From positions 1 through 64,000 of the forward strand of contig MKVQ01000003.1 of NCBI GenBank assembly GCA_001899635.1: DNA of 64,000 nucleotides. Reading direction: 5' to 3'. Below, piece after piece: positions 18,817 through 28,006 of the stretch. Within the stretch, counting starts at the first letter, position 1; every line of letters begins with the position of its first letter. Position numbers and translations under genes: made by a program. The notes under the pieces are model-generated. The model searched no databases. It was not told the DNA's origin and saw only the letters and a program-made list of their open reading frames with translations. Source of the stretch: Myxococcales bacterium 68-20 (GTDB lineage Bacteria > Myxococcota_A > Polyangia > Polyangiales > Polyangiaceae).

Positions 18817-20637
18817 ATGCGCAGCCCCCGTATCTATTTCGTTGTCGCGGTCGTGGCGGTGTCGACCGGCTGGGCAGGATGCTCGTCGGACCGGCCCGGG
18901 TGGGTCGAGGCCCCTCGCTCTCAAGAAGAGTTCTCGGAGATCGACGCGAGCGTCGACGTCGACGCGGGCTGCACGGGAGTCTCCTGCTCGCGCGATCTCC
19001 GATCCATCCTGAGTTGCGACGGCCAAGTCGTCCGAACGTGCCCGGACGACCTGGCGTGCGGCGGCGGCGAGTGCGTCGACCCCTGTAGCGCGGCTGCGAC
19101 GAACGAGGGCTCGATTGGGTGCTCGTTCGCCATTCCGGATACCAACCGCTACGACGGCGATGGCCGTGGCTCCTGCGCCGCCTTCTTCATTGCAAACAAC
19201 TGGAATTCGCCGGCGACGGTTCACGTCGAATTCGAGGGGGAAGATCTTCCGCTCGACGATGCCATCTGGGTGCCGTCCGTAGAAGACGGAGTTGTGAAGC
19301 ATACGAAGCTGGACGGTCCCATTCCTCCGGGTGGTGGCGCGGTCATCTTCTTGTCGAACGGGGAAAACTCGGGAAAGGGCTGGACCAGCTGTCCCCGTGG
19401 GGTGAAACCCATCTTCGACCACGAGCGCTCACTTTACGGCAAATCGGGTTTTGGGAAGGCGACGTTCGCCAGCTCGGACGTGCCTGTCGCCATGTACTCC
19501 ATGTATCCGTACGGAGGGGCAAAGAGCGCGGTTTCGAGCGCCATGCTTCTGTTCCCGACGACGTCGTTCAAGAAGAACTACGTGGCGATCAGCGCGTGGG
19601 GCGGCAAGAGCGACCTCTTCGGCAGGGGGAGCCTTCCCGGGAGTGACAAGCTCGTTGCAGGCCCGTACTCGACGCTCCAGGTCGTGGCGATCGAGGACGA
19701 CACGTCGGTCAACTTCCTCCCGAAGTTCGATGTCGTCGGTGGAAACGGCATTCCGCCGTTGGCACGCGGAGAGCTCGGCACCTACAAGTTGAAGCGCGGG
19801 CAGCTCTTGCAGCTGAGCCAAGATCAGGATCTCACGGGCTCCATCATCGAGTCCGACAAGCCCGTCGGGCTGTTCGGCGGGCACGGATGCCTAGTGGCTC
19901 CGAGCGACGTCATCGCCTGCGACGTCGAGAACAGTCAGATCCCTCCGATCTCGGCTTGGGGTCACGAGTACGCGGTCCTGCCCGCACCGAATCGCCGCGA
20001 GCTCGCGACCCAGGGCGACTCGAAGTTGCGGGATCCGAGCGTCGTCCGGCTCGTGGGTGCCGTCAACGGCACCGAGCTCGTATACGAACCTCGCCGTCCG
20101 GAGGGAGCGCCCGACACGCTCCAATCAGGACAGCTCGCGAGGTTCTTCGCTCATGAGCCGTTCGTCGTCCGCAGCCAGGATAGCGCGCATCCGCTCTATG
20201 CCTCGGTCGTGATGACCGGCGCCGACGCTCTCGGGAACAACACCCTCGGCGATCCGGAGATGAGCATGGCGGTCCCAACGGATCAGTGGCTCGACTCTTA
20301 CGTCTTCTTCTCCGACTATCAGTACCAGCTCAGCTCCGCCTTCGTCACACGCCGCAAGGTCGGCGGCACGTTCCACGACGTCAACCTCGACTGCGCCGGC
20401 GCGCTCACGGGGTGGAAGCGCATCACGGACGACTACGAATGGACCTTCGTTGAGCTCACTCGCTTCGGCAAGGCACAGACGTACTCCGGGGGCTCGTGCA
20501 CCGACGGCGCTCATCGGATGGATAGCAGTGGCCCGTTCACGCTGTCCGTCTGGGGATTGGACTACTACGTGAGCTACGCATATCCAGGCGGAGCAGGACT
20601 GCGTCCGCTCACCGAGGTGAATGTGTCCGTGCACTGA
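18817..20637 (+). CDS. IgGFc-binding-type surface lipoprotein
   Basis: A 606-residue lipoprotein (signal ending GWAGC). A Cys-rich segment (50-95) precedes a long domain matching the IgGFc-binding N-terminal family seen in myxobacterial surface proteins: VPVAMYSMYPYGGAKSAVSS, LLFPTTSFKKNYVAIS, VGLFGGHGCLVAPSDVIACD and ISAWGHEYAVLPAPNR. Related domains occur in adhesive or mucin-like eukaryotic proteins; the bacterial role is unknown, with adhesion as the usual guess. The start ATG 18817 has a good AAGGAAGG ribosome-binding site. It is the last gene of the sigma operon and is followed at once by a strong hairpin. Confidence 0.85.
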   Translation: MRSPRIYFVVAVVAVSTGWAGCSSDRPGWVEAPRSQEEFSEIDASVDVDAGCTGVSCSRDLRSILSCDGQVVRTCPDDLACGGGECVDPCSAAATNEGSIGCSFAIPDTNRYDGDGRGSCAAFFIANNWNSPATVHVEFEGEDLPLDDAIWVPSVEDGVVKHTKLDGPIPPGGGAVIFLSNGENSGKGWTSCPRGVKPIFDHERSLYGKSGFGKATFASSDVPVAMYSMYPYGGAKSAVSSAMLLFPTTSFKKNYVAISAWGGKSDLFGRGSLPGSDKLVAGPYSTLQVVAIEDDTSVNFLPKFDVVGGNGIPPLARGELGTYKLKRGQLLQLSQDQDLTGSIIESDKPVGLFGGHGCLVAPSDVIACDVENSQIPPISAWGHEYAVLPAPNRRELATQGDSKLRDPSVVRLVGAVNGTELVYEPRRPEGAPDTLQSGQLARFFAHEPFVVRSQDSAHPLYASVVMTGADALGNNTLGDPEMSMAVPTDQWLDSYVFFSDYQYQLSSAFVTRRKVGGTFHDVNLDCAGALTGWKRITDDYEWTFVELTRFGKAQTYSGGSCTDGAHRMDSSGPFTLSVWGLDYYVSYAYPGGAGLRPLTEVNVSVH

Positions 20638-20640
20638 GAG

Positions 20641-20670
20641 TCGATGAGGGAGCGGCAGCTCCCTCATCGA
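20641..20670 (+). terminator. Strong hairpin ending the sigma operon
   Basis: A perfect 13-bp inverted repeat (arms 20641-20653 and 20658-20670, TCGATGAGGGAGC and its complement) with a GGCA loop, starting 4 bases after the last stop codon of the operon. It lacks a T tract, as is common in very GC-rich genomes, so it may act by protecting the mRNA 3-prime end or with Rho. Confidence 0.75.
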
Positions 20671-20957
20671 GAGGATGGACGTCGTCGTACTTGCGCGACC
20701 GGCACAGCCGTTCGACGAACGGCGTTGTCGCTTCGAAGGTGCCCCCTGATCGCGTTGCATCACGCGTGAAGCAACGGGTGTGCTTCCAGGCACGTTGTGT
20801 GTGTGGCGAGACGGCGACCGCTGAGCCAAGCGTCCCTCCCCCATCCGTGCGCAGGCCCGCGGGGCCGAGCACGGATTTTGGGGGAGGCCGAGCGGCGAAG
20901 GCGCGTGGGGAGGAGGCAGCTATTGCGTCTAACGGTCGGGCACTTCATCATCGCGCG

Positions 20958-22139
20958 ATGGATGTTGTCGGGGGGGCATTGTGCGCGATCGGCGCGGCGT
21001 CTCTGCTGCGCGGATCGCCGGGCGATTCGGTCGGTGCGCTCCTTCTCTTCATGGGGTTCTACGGCGTCCATCGCGCGCTGCGGACGGGCGCGAGTCAGGC
21101 GCTCATCGCCGCTCCTACCATCGTGTGGCTCGCGTTCAACCTCTGGACGTTCGTGCCGGAGAGCCTCGTCGACGGCATCTCGAAAGCGTCGCCGACGGTG
21201 GAGCGCGCCCCCGAGGCGATCGGGTCGATCGTGCTGGTGGCCGCTCTGCTCGCGATGGTGGCCGTCGCGCGAGAGAGGCTCGGCGCGGGTCTGTCGACCC
21301 TCGCGCTCGTCGCGCTTGCCCTCTCGCTCTTGCTTCGGATCACACCTTCGACCGGACGAGAGAGCCTCGAGAGCTCTTTCACGCTCCTCCTCACCGGGAC
21401 GACCAAGGGCTGGGGCTTCGTCGCTCGGACGCTCGGTGCGTTGTGCATGATCCTGATCGGCGTCGGGCCGATCCCGGTCCGGCCGCTTCCGCGTCGCGGC
21501 GGCGCCGTCGCTGGGGCGATCGGCGGGACGCTCCTTGCGGCGGGGATCGTCGGTCTTCCGACGACGATCCACACCTACAACGAGGGCGCGCTCGGCGTGT
21601 TCGTTCTCCTCTGGCTCACGGGCGGAATCCTCTCGGCCATCGGGCTCGGAGCGATGGCGCGCGCTGGCGCGACGCCGGCCGGATGGATCGGCGTCGGAGC
21701 GACGGTGCTCGGCCTCGTGATGCTGGTCCCGGCGCTCGCGATCTTCGAGAAGACGAGCTCGAACGCATACGGCTTCGTGATGGCGACGCCGTTTGGCCTG
21801 CTCGGCATCGGAGTGGCGCTCTTCGGCTGGAAAGGCGCCCCGCTGGAGGTTGCGCGCAAGGCGCTCGGGGTCGCCTTCGTCACGGCGTTCGCGACCGGAA
21901 CGCTCGCTTGGATCGCCGTCTTCCTCGCGCGCGCGCGAGTCACGAATGCGCGGGAGCCGTGGAGCCTCGCACGCCTCGCGACGGAGCCGCTCGCGACCTA
22001 CGGGCTCTTGCTCTGGGCCGCGCTCCTTCTCTATCTCGCGTGGCCGCCAGGCCCGAAGGCGCCTGCTGCAATGCCGCTACCCGCGCCGCCGGCACCGCAG
22101 GGACCGCCTCCGGGATGGGCGCCGCCGCGGCCTCGCTAG
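20958..22139 (+). CDS. Polytopic membrane protein with proline-rich tail
   Basis: A 393-residue integral membrane protein with about ten hydrophobic segments rich in Gly/Ala/Leu and a cytoplasmic-type C-terminal tail of Pro/Ala (PLPAPPAPQGPPPGWAPP). No transporter, rhomboid or kinase signature was recognised. The ATG at 20958 opens directly into the first hydrophobic segment; the frame is open upstream but not protein-like. No operon partner. Confidence 0.65.
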   Translation: MDVVGGALCAIGAASLLRGSPGDSVGALLLFMGFYGVHRALRTGASQALIAAPTIVWLAFNLWTFVPESLVDGISKASPTVERAPEAIGSIVLVAALLAMVAVARERLGAGLSTLALVALALSLLLRITPSTGRESLESSFTLLLTGTTKGWGFVARTLGALCMILIGVGPIPVRPLPRRGGAVAGAIGGTLLAAGIVGLPTTIHTYNEGALGVFVLLWLTGGILSAIGLGAMARAGATPAGWIGVGATVLGLVMLVPALAIFEKTSSNAYGFVMATPFGLLGIGVALFGWKGAPLEVARKALGVAFVTAFATGTLAWIAVFLARARVTNAREPWSLARLATEPLATYGLLLWAALLLYLAWPPGPKAPAAMPLPAPPAPQGPPPGWAPPRPR

Positions 22140-22280
22140 CGCTCGTTCACGTAGACACGCACGTAGACGGCCAGCTCACGCTCGAGCCATCGATGATGGT
22201 GAGGAACTTCCTCCGGCGAGCGCGGGGAGCGGACGAGCCTGTACGTCGGTCAGCAATGCCTCGCACGCGAAGGTGGAGAT

Positions 22281-23267
22281 CTATGCCGGCTGCGCGACGA
22301 TCGTGAAGTGAGTCTTGTTCCACGCGAGATAGCGATCGCGAACGTCTCGAATCCACGCGGCGTCCGTCTCCGCTTCGATTGCCTCGGTCACACGCTCGAG
22401 AGTCACGGCGTCGAACGTCTCCGCGCTCGACAAGTGCTCACGATAGAGCTGAACAGCGGTACGGCATCGGTCGTTGTCCGCGGGATAGAGGAACACGTAA
22501 AGGCCACCCTCCCATTCGGATGAGGCTAGGAGCATCGAGCCGGCGAGCATGTGATCGCGCCAGATCTGCTCGACGGGCTTGCGTCGAAGACCGCCGACGA
22601 GATCGGGCTTGAAGCATCGCATCGCCGTCGTGACCTCGTCGTAGCGAGGTCGATGCTCGGCGGGCGCGTCGGTGAGTGCCTCGTGGTACTTCACCTCGAT
22701 CCCAATGAAGCCACGCCCACCGCGGGGCGTCATGTGCTCGACATAAACGTCGAACGCCGTGCGGTCGTTCGTGTACTTCGGATTACTCCTCCCCGGCGAG
22801 TATTCGAATCCGACCTTCGTGACCTGAGCGATCCGTTCGGGCCAGAGCCGTCCGAGCACGCGCGTGGCAAGGCCGAGGTCGACACCGAGCTCGGCGAACA
22901 AGCTGAAGGCCAGCGGCTGACTCGAAAGGAGGTTTGCCCAGAGACGATCCTCGTCGATCTTCTGACCCGAACCGGCGCGCATCGCTTCCACTTCGCGGCG
23001 CGCAGCACCGAGCGCAGCGGGCGTCATGAGGTTCGCCCCGCTCTCCTTCGCGTATTCTCTCGGAAGCCTCGAGCCGAGCGGAACGCCCGGACGTCGTTCG
23101 CCGATCGGAAGGCCACGCTCCTTTCGCCAAAGCGCCTGAAGAAGACGAGCACGGCGTTGGAATGAGTTGTCCGTCGTCACGAGCACGTTGTGGCGCGTGA
23201 GCACCTCATCGGAGACGCCATTCATCATTCGCATCGTACGCCGCTTCCCATGCCCGAGCCATCGCAA
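22281..23267 (-). CDS. PGN_0703-family putative restriction endonuclease
   Basis: About 328 residues. The sequence follows the PGN_0703 family: FQRRARLLQALWRKERGLPIG, LWANLLSSQPLAFSLFAELG, then a PD-(D/E)XK-type core with TAFDVYVEH (the Asp) and GFIGIEVKYHE (Glu-x-Lys), and IWRDHMLAGSMLL. The family is annotated as putative restriction endonuclease-like; direct biochemical evidence is limited. No methyltransferase is adjacent, so a classical restriction-modification pair is not present here. Several in-frame ATGs (for example 23225) could be the true start. Confidence 0.75.
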   Translation of the reverse strand: MRWLGHGKRRTMRMMNGVSDEVLTRHNVLVTTDNSFQRRARLLQALWRKERGLPIGERRPGVPLGSRLPREYAKESGANLMTPAALGAARREVEAMRAGSGQKIDEDRLWANLLSSQPLAFSLFAELGVDLGLATRVLGRLWPERIAQVTKVGFEYSPGRSNPKYTNDRTAFDVYVEHMTPRGGRGFIGIEVKYHEALTDAPAEHRPRYDEVTTAMRCFKPDLVGGLRRKPVEQIWRDHMLAGSMLLASSEWEGGLYVFLYPADNDRCRTAVQLYREHLSSAETFDAVTLERVTEAIEAETDAAWIRDVRDRYLAWNKTHFTIVAQPA

Positions 23268-23351
23268 CGCAGAACGACAGAGCCTCGAAATCGCACTTCG
23301 ATCCCGAGGCTCCGCATTTGAATGACGGTCCCGCTCAGTGAAGATCGGACA

Positions 23352-25589
23352 TCACAGCGCGTTGGGGATTATGGTGAGTGAGCCCGACCCCTTGTTGGTC
23401 ACCACCAGGTCCTTGTAGCCGTTGTCGTCCACGTCGGCGGCGATGATGGCGTTCAGGCCTGGCGAGACACCAGTACTGACGAGCGCAGCAGCGGTGAAGG
23501 TGCCATTGCCATTTCCGGTCATGGGAAAAACACCACCGTTCGGAACGGTATGCAGGATATAGGCATCGAGCTTGCCGTCACCGTTGAAGTCGCCGGCAAC
23601 GACTCCGAGCGCCGAGTTGGCGACCGCACTGGCCCCGGTGGCGGACTGCACACCGTTTGCGAAGGTACCGTCGCCATTCCCCTTGAAGAAGAACAGGTAG
23701 GCGCCGGCCGCGCCGTTCGCGAAGACGTCGACCTTGCCGTCACCGTCGGCGTCGCCGAACGCGATCCCCGCGGTCTGGCCGTTCAGCGCATTGCTGTAGG
23801 CGACCGGCGCCGCGAACGTGCCGTTCCCCTGGTTCAAGAGGATCGACAGACGCGCCGAGCTCGGGCTCGTCACCGCCAAGTCGGGATGGCCATCACCATT
23901 CAGATCGCGGCAGGCAATCGTCGACTGCACACCACCCGTAGCGAAAATGCTGGTGAGCACGGGGGCGTCGAATGCGCCGTTGGCAAGGCCGAAGAGCACG
24001 CTCACCTGGTTCGTGGTCACGCTCGTCGTGGCGATATCGTTCCGACCGTCGCCGTTGAAGTCAGCGGTGCAGAGATGAACGGATCCCGGAGCGCCGGTGA
24101 TGTAGCTCGTCAGCGAACCAAAGGTCCCCGGCGCGCTCTTCCCCAGGTTCAGATAGACGCTGATGCTCCCGTTGGTCGCGGGCAGATTCGTCTGACCGTC
24201 GACGGTCACCGCGTCGAGCCAACCGTCGCCGTTCACGTCGACTGCGACGACCGCATTGCTGGAAAGCGGTGAGCCCGGGTAGTTCACTTCCGCCTGAACC
24301 GTACCGTCACCGTTTCCTTTGAACACGGAGAGTGAGCCGGACGGGGTCATCGCCGAGCCGGATTCGGCGTTGGCGACCAGGATGTCGAGCTTGCCGTCTC
24401 TATCGAGATCGGCAACTGCCGGAGCCAGCGGGTTGTGCGTTGCTGGAACACTGATCGGCGCTCCCGGCTGCTGGCCGCCCGGCGGAACCTGACACGCTCC
24501 ACGGGAGCAGATCTTTCCGCTCGTACACGCGAAGCCACACGCGCCGCAGTTGTTGGCGTCACTGGCGAGGATCGCTTCGCAGCCATCATTGGGGAGGCCA
24601 TTGCAATTGTCGCGGCCCGCAACGCAGGTCGCGCACTGAGCCCCCTCGTAGGTCGGCGCGCACTCGCAGGTGTAGCTGTTGATGCCGTCGATGCAGCTCC
24701 CACCGTTCTGGCAGGGATTCGGCGCACAGTCGTCGATGTTCGTATCGCAGTTGGGTCCATTGAACCCTGCTGCGCACTGACAGGTGTGGCTATTGATACC
24801 GTCGGTGCACGTGCCGCCGTTCTGGCAGGGATTCGGCGTGCAGTCGTCGGCGTTGATCTCGCAATTGTCTCCGCTCGTTCCCGCCGGACACTGGCACGTG
24901 TGGCTCTTGATGCCGTCGATGCAGGTGCCACCGTTCTGGCAGGGGTTCGGCGTGCAGTCGTCGATGTTGATCTCGCAGTTGGCGCCGCTGAATCCCTCCG
25001 CGCACTGGCAGGTGTGGCTGTTGACGCCGTCGGTGCACGTCCCGCCGTTCTGGCAGGGGTTCGACGCGCAGTCGTCGACGTTCGTTTGACAGTTGGCGTC
25101 GCTGAAGCCCGGCTTGCACTCGCAGGTGTGGCCGTTCACGCCGTCCGTGCAGGGCCCGCCGTTCTGACAGGGGTTCGGGCTGCAGTCGTCAACGTTCGTT
25201 TCGCAGTTGGCGCCGCTGAAGCCTGGCGCACATTTGCAGGTGTGACCGTTCGCGTCGTCGTCACAGGTGCCGCCGTTTTGGCAGGGATTCGGGGTACAGC
25301 CCTCGACGAAGCCGCAGACGCTCGGCTGTCCCGTGCAGACCCAGCCGCTCTCGACGGTGCAGTGGTCGGAGCAGCCATCCCCGTTCGTCGTGTTGCCGTC
25401 GTCGCATGCCTCCGGAGCGGTGCGAGAGCCATCGCCGCACACCGCGGTGACAGCGCCGCCGTCGCCCCCGACGTTCGTTGCTTGATCGGAATCAGAGGTG
25501 TCAGCGCATGCCGTCGCTCCGAGAAACGCTCCGATCACGAACGTCCAGCGGCCCAGCCGCCGGAAGACCTTTGACGTATTCACACTCAT
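23352..25589 (-). CDS. EGF-repeat and FG-GAP/VCBS lipoprotein
   Basis: A 745-residue lipoprotein (signal ending GATAC). First comes a myxobacterial Cys-rich CGDG...CDDGNTTNGDGCS unit, then six tandem EGF-like repeats of about 38 residues with the calcium-binding-type pattern N-[IV]-D-D-C-x-P-N-P-C-Q-N-G-G-x-C. Another Cys-rich unit (CGACGFAC) follows, then about 350 residues of FG-GAP/VCBS repeats (DFNGDGRNDIA, DLNGDGHPDLA, DADGDGKVDVF, DFNGDGKLDAY) that form a calcium-binding beta-propeller. It is probably a surface adhesion protein (inference). The start ATG at 25589 begins the signal peptide. Confidence 0.88.
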   Translation of the reverse strand: MSVNTSKVFRRLGRWTFVIGAFLGATACADTSDSDQATNVGGDGGAVTAVCGDGSRTAPEACDDGNTTNGDGCSDHCTVESGWVCTGQPSVCGFVEGCTPNPCQNGGTCDDDANGHTCKCAPGFSGANCETNVDDCSPNPCQNGGPCTDGVNGHTCECKPGFSDANCQTNVDDCASNPCQNGGTCTDGVNSHTCQCAEGFSGANCEINIDDCTPNPCQNGGTCIDGIKSHTCQCPAGTSGDNCEINADDCTPNPCQNGGTCTDGINSHTCQCAAGFNGPNCDTNIDDCAPNPCQNGGSCIDGINSYTCECAPTYEGAQCATCVAGRDNCNGLPNDGCEAILASDANNCGACGFACTSGKICSRGACQVPPGGQQPGAPISVPATHNPLAPAVADLDRDGKLDILVANAESGSAMTPSGSLSVFKGNGDGTVQAEVNYPGSPLSSNAVVAVDVNGDGWLDAVTVDGQTNLPATNGSISVYLNLGKSAPGTFGSLTSYITGAPGSVHLCTADFNGDGRNDIATTSVTTNQVSVLFGLANGAFDAPVLTSIFATGGVQSTIACRDLNGDGHPDLAVTSPSSARLSILLNQGNGTFAAPVAYSNALNGQTAGIAFGDADGDGKVDVFANGAAGAYLFFFKGNGDGTFANGVQSATGASAVANSALGVVAGDFNGDGKLDAYILHTVPNGGVFPMTGNGNGTFTAAALVSTGVSPGLNAIIAADVDDNGYKDLVVTNKGSGSLTIIPNAL

Positions 25590-26095
25590 ATCGCTGGTCA
25601 CCACCCTCTTGCTGCGTCGTTCGCTGACCACGCACTGCCCGACTGAGAAGCAGGGCGTTCGACGGCCAGTTTAGGAACGCTAACACGAGGCTGCGTTTGC
25701 TCTTCGCCAAACGCACGTCGACGAGCGGGTCTCGCGCGTCCTGCGGATGGACCTCACCGGCGGGACGACGCGGCGAAGGCGCGAGATCTCAAATGGCTCG
25801 CCGCGGCTCGGCCAAGCCGGTGGCACCTCTGGCGCCAGAGCCGGTGGGCGACCTGCAAGAAGAGTTGACGTCGATCAGTCAATCACGCGGTCGCCCGCGC
25901 TCGGCTTGGCAACGTCAGCGCGGCGCCGCCGAACGGCCCCAGCTTGCGCTCGAGCCATTCCTCATGCGGCGGGTGCACTGACCAAAGCGACGCCCCCGCC
26001 CATCATCGGCTCCGATCCGATGCCAGGGATCGAGCTCATCGAGGCCAAGAACTACATTCGACGATGGCCTTCGGGCCGACCGATGGCCATTGCTC
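25590..26095. other. Intergenic region, possible decayed fragment
   Basis: About 500 bases without a supported gene. The plus strand near 26020-26095 encodes PGIELIEAKNY..., faintly like the start of an N-acetylmuramoyl-alanine amidase domain, but it runs out at once into the antisense of the next gene. Confidence 0.3.
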
Positions 26096-26656
26096 TTACC
26101 GTACGTGGTACGTCGCTGAGCGCCGCTCGCCCTTCTTCGCGAGCTGCCCGCCCTCCAACGCTGCGTCCACGACGCGCTGGAGATCGCTCTTCTCCCACCC
26201 GAGCTGGGCGCGGATATCTTCCGCGCGAAGCCCTCCTTTGTGGTCGCGTACGACCGCGAGGAGCTCTTCGAGCATCGGGTCGGCCTCCTGCTCGACCGTG
26301 TCCTGCGCTTTGCGCGGCAGCTTTGCCGGCTTCGGGGCGCGCTCCGCCTCGTTGGCGTTCGCTGCGGGTGCGGCTTCCGCCGGCTCCGTTTCGCTTTCGA
26401 CGCTCTTTTCGCCCGTCCCCGTCCTCTCGACGGGGCTGACCTTCGGCCCGAGCGCGGCCACTCTCTGCCAATAGTCGTTCTTCTTCTTCGCGAGCTCCTG
26501 CTCGAGCCGCTCGATATCCGCGTTGAGGAGAGCGAGCGCCTTGCGTTCTTTGCTCAAACGGCTGTCTTCGAGATACATGCGAGCCTCGTGGTAGTCGGGC
26601 GGCCGTTCATACGCAGGAACGGATCCCTTCGCAACAGGTTGACGCTCCACGTTCAC
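26096..26656 (-). CDS. Hypothetical protein, coiled coil plus winged-helix-like end
   Basis: About 186 residues from a GTG; an ATG at 26578 would give 160. The N-terminal third is helical (KERKALALLNADIERLEQELAKKKNDYWQRV), followed by a charged Ala/Glu/Pro linker. The C-terminal part (MLEELLAVVRDHKGGLRAEDIRAQLGWEKSDLQRVVDAALEGGQLAKKGERRSATYHVR) has the helix order of a winged helix-turn-helix ending in a beta hairpin. That suggests nucleic-acid binding, but the family was not recognised. Confidence 0.55.
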   Translation of the reverse strand: MNVERQPVAKGSVPAYERPPDYHEARMYLEDSRLSKERKALALLNADIERLEQELAKKKNDYWQRVAALGPKVSPVERTGTGEKSVESETEPAEAAPAANANEAERAPKPAKLPRKAQDTVEQEADPMLEELLAVVRDHKGGLRAEDIRAQLGWEKSDLQRVVDAALEGGQLAKKGERRSATYHVR

Positions 26657-26934
26657 GAATTCGAACGTGGCGCCCCTCCACGAAGAGCTGCCGTACCGTC
26701 ATGGCGCGCAGGCGAGGAGGCTCGTCAGCGAGCGGGCGAAGCTCGTCGACGTGCGCAGCCCGGCCGAGTACGCAGGGAAACAGGTCGACGCGGGCGGTCG
26801 AGCACGCGTCGCGAGGCCGCCCCGCACGCGCCGCGACACGTGAAGTGGCCCCGCTGAACGATCGGAGCCCACGTACGTGCGGCTGGCCGTGCGTGGCTGG
26901 GCACCACGAGGTGGCTGCACTAGAATGCAGGCCC

Positions 26935-27924
26935 ATGAGTGCCACCCCTGCTGAGCGACCGACCCCGAATCTGCAGCGCAAAGCTGCGCTGGTGCACGGC
27001 GGTCCGCGCGATCATCGTGGGGATGCGCGGGTGGCGCCGATCCCCAACTTCGCGTTGGAGCGCACCATCTTCGACACGCTGCACGGACCAGCGCGCTACA
27101 TCATGCAGGCGCGTATCGGCAAGGAGGCTTGCTGGAGCGAACGCGCCGCGCAGCGCATCGAGCACGAGTACCGCACCCTCGACGCGCAGCGCGCGTTGCC
27201 GAGCATCGAGCCAGCGCTGCTCGACTTCTTGGCCCGAGAGTGCAACTTCGATGTCGAGCACGCCGACGGCTCGTTCCTCGACCACCTGTACTTCGGCTTC
27301 GAGTACGCCGCGCTGCACTACCCAGCGCAGTCGCCGCGGCCGCTGCTGCTGCACTCGATCCTCGGCACCGGTACCAACACCTTCGCGATGCCGAAGGAGA
27401 AGATCCCGGCGCTTCGCGCGTTGCTCGACGACTTCGACTGGCGCCATGTCGAGGCGTTCCCTTCGGTGCTACGCCTGCTTTACGATCTCCCGCTGCGGCG
27501 CGAGCTGCGCGCGAACCTCGGGCGGCTCACGAGCCTCGACTCGATCCGCATGCACCGGGTGATCGACAACGCGCCGATCGAGCTCTCGGCGGAGGATCTG
27601 TTCATTCAGCTCAACTACCAGCTGATCCACTTCATCGACTTTCTGCCAGTGGCCAACTGGGGTCGCTACGCAGGCGAGAGCGCGTTCGTCCTGTTCCGGG
27701 ATCTGCTCGACCTGCTCAGCCGTGCCAACCGCCTCGAGGCGAGAGTGCACTACGCACCGAGTGGCGAGAGCTGGTTCGACGCCGAGTTCGACGGCACAGC
27801 CGCGCTGATCTCTGCGCTGCTCCCGAGCAAGCTCAGCGAGACCATGGGCGCCAAGCAGGTGCGCAGGTTCTCCGCGCAGATCGGCCACGAAATGCACTAC
27901 GAGCTGCGCTTTCGCGACAGCTGA
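26935..27924 (+). CDS. Protein of unknown function
   Basis: A 329-residue soluble protein without signal peptide or membrane segment. The composition is ordinary and third-position bias is strong, so it is certainly coding. Distinct stretches include RYIMQARIGKEACWSERAAQ, FLDHLYFGFEYAALHYP, LHSILGTGTNTFAMPKEK and DLFIQLNYQLIHFIDFLPVANWGRY. None matches a family I know. The ATG at 26935 follows a TAG in another frame and gives the first protein-like residues. It stands alone. Confidence 0.7.
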   Translation: MSATPAERPTPNLQRKAALVHGGPRDHRGDARVAPIPNFALERTIFDTLHGPARYIMQARIGKEACWSERAAQRIEHEYRTLDAQRALPSIEPALLDFLARECNFDVEHADGSFLDHLYFGFEYAALHYPAQSPRPLLLHSILGTGTNTFAMPKEKIPALRALLDDFDWRHVEAFPSVLRLLYDLPLRRELRANLGRLTSLDSIRMHRVIDNAPIELSAEDLFIQLNYQLIHFIDFLPVANWGRYAGESAFVLFRDLLDLLSRANRLEARVHYAPSGESWFDAEFDGTAALISALLPSKLSETMGAKQVRRFSAQIGHEMHYELRFRDS

Positions 27925-28006
27925 GGGGCCGGCCCAGTCCTGGTCGGCGCCCGTCGGCGACAGTTACCCATTCAACCGGTTGCCGGATGCGTTCTAACCT
28001 CGCCGT

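Noticed and set aside
22281-23267. Restriction-modification system
   Set aside because: Only the putative nuclease is present; no methyltransferase in the neighbourhood.
26020-26095. N-terminus of an N-acetylmuramoyl-alanine amidase
   Set aside because: Only about 25 residues of weak resemblance before it enters the antisense of another gene.
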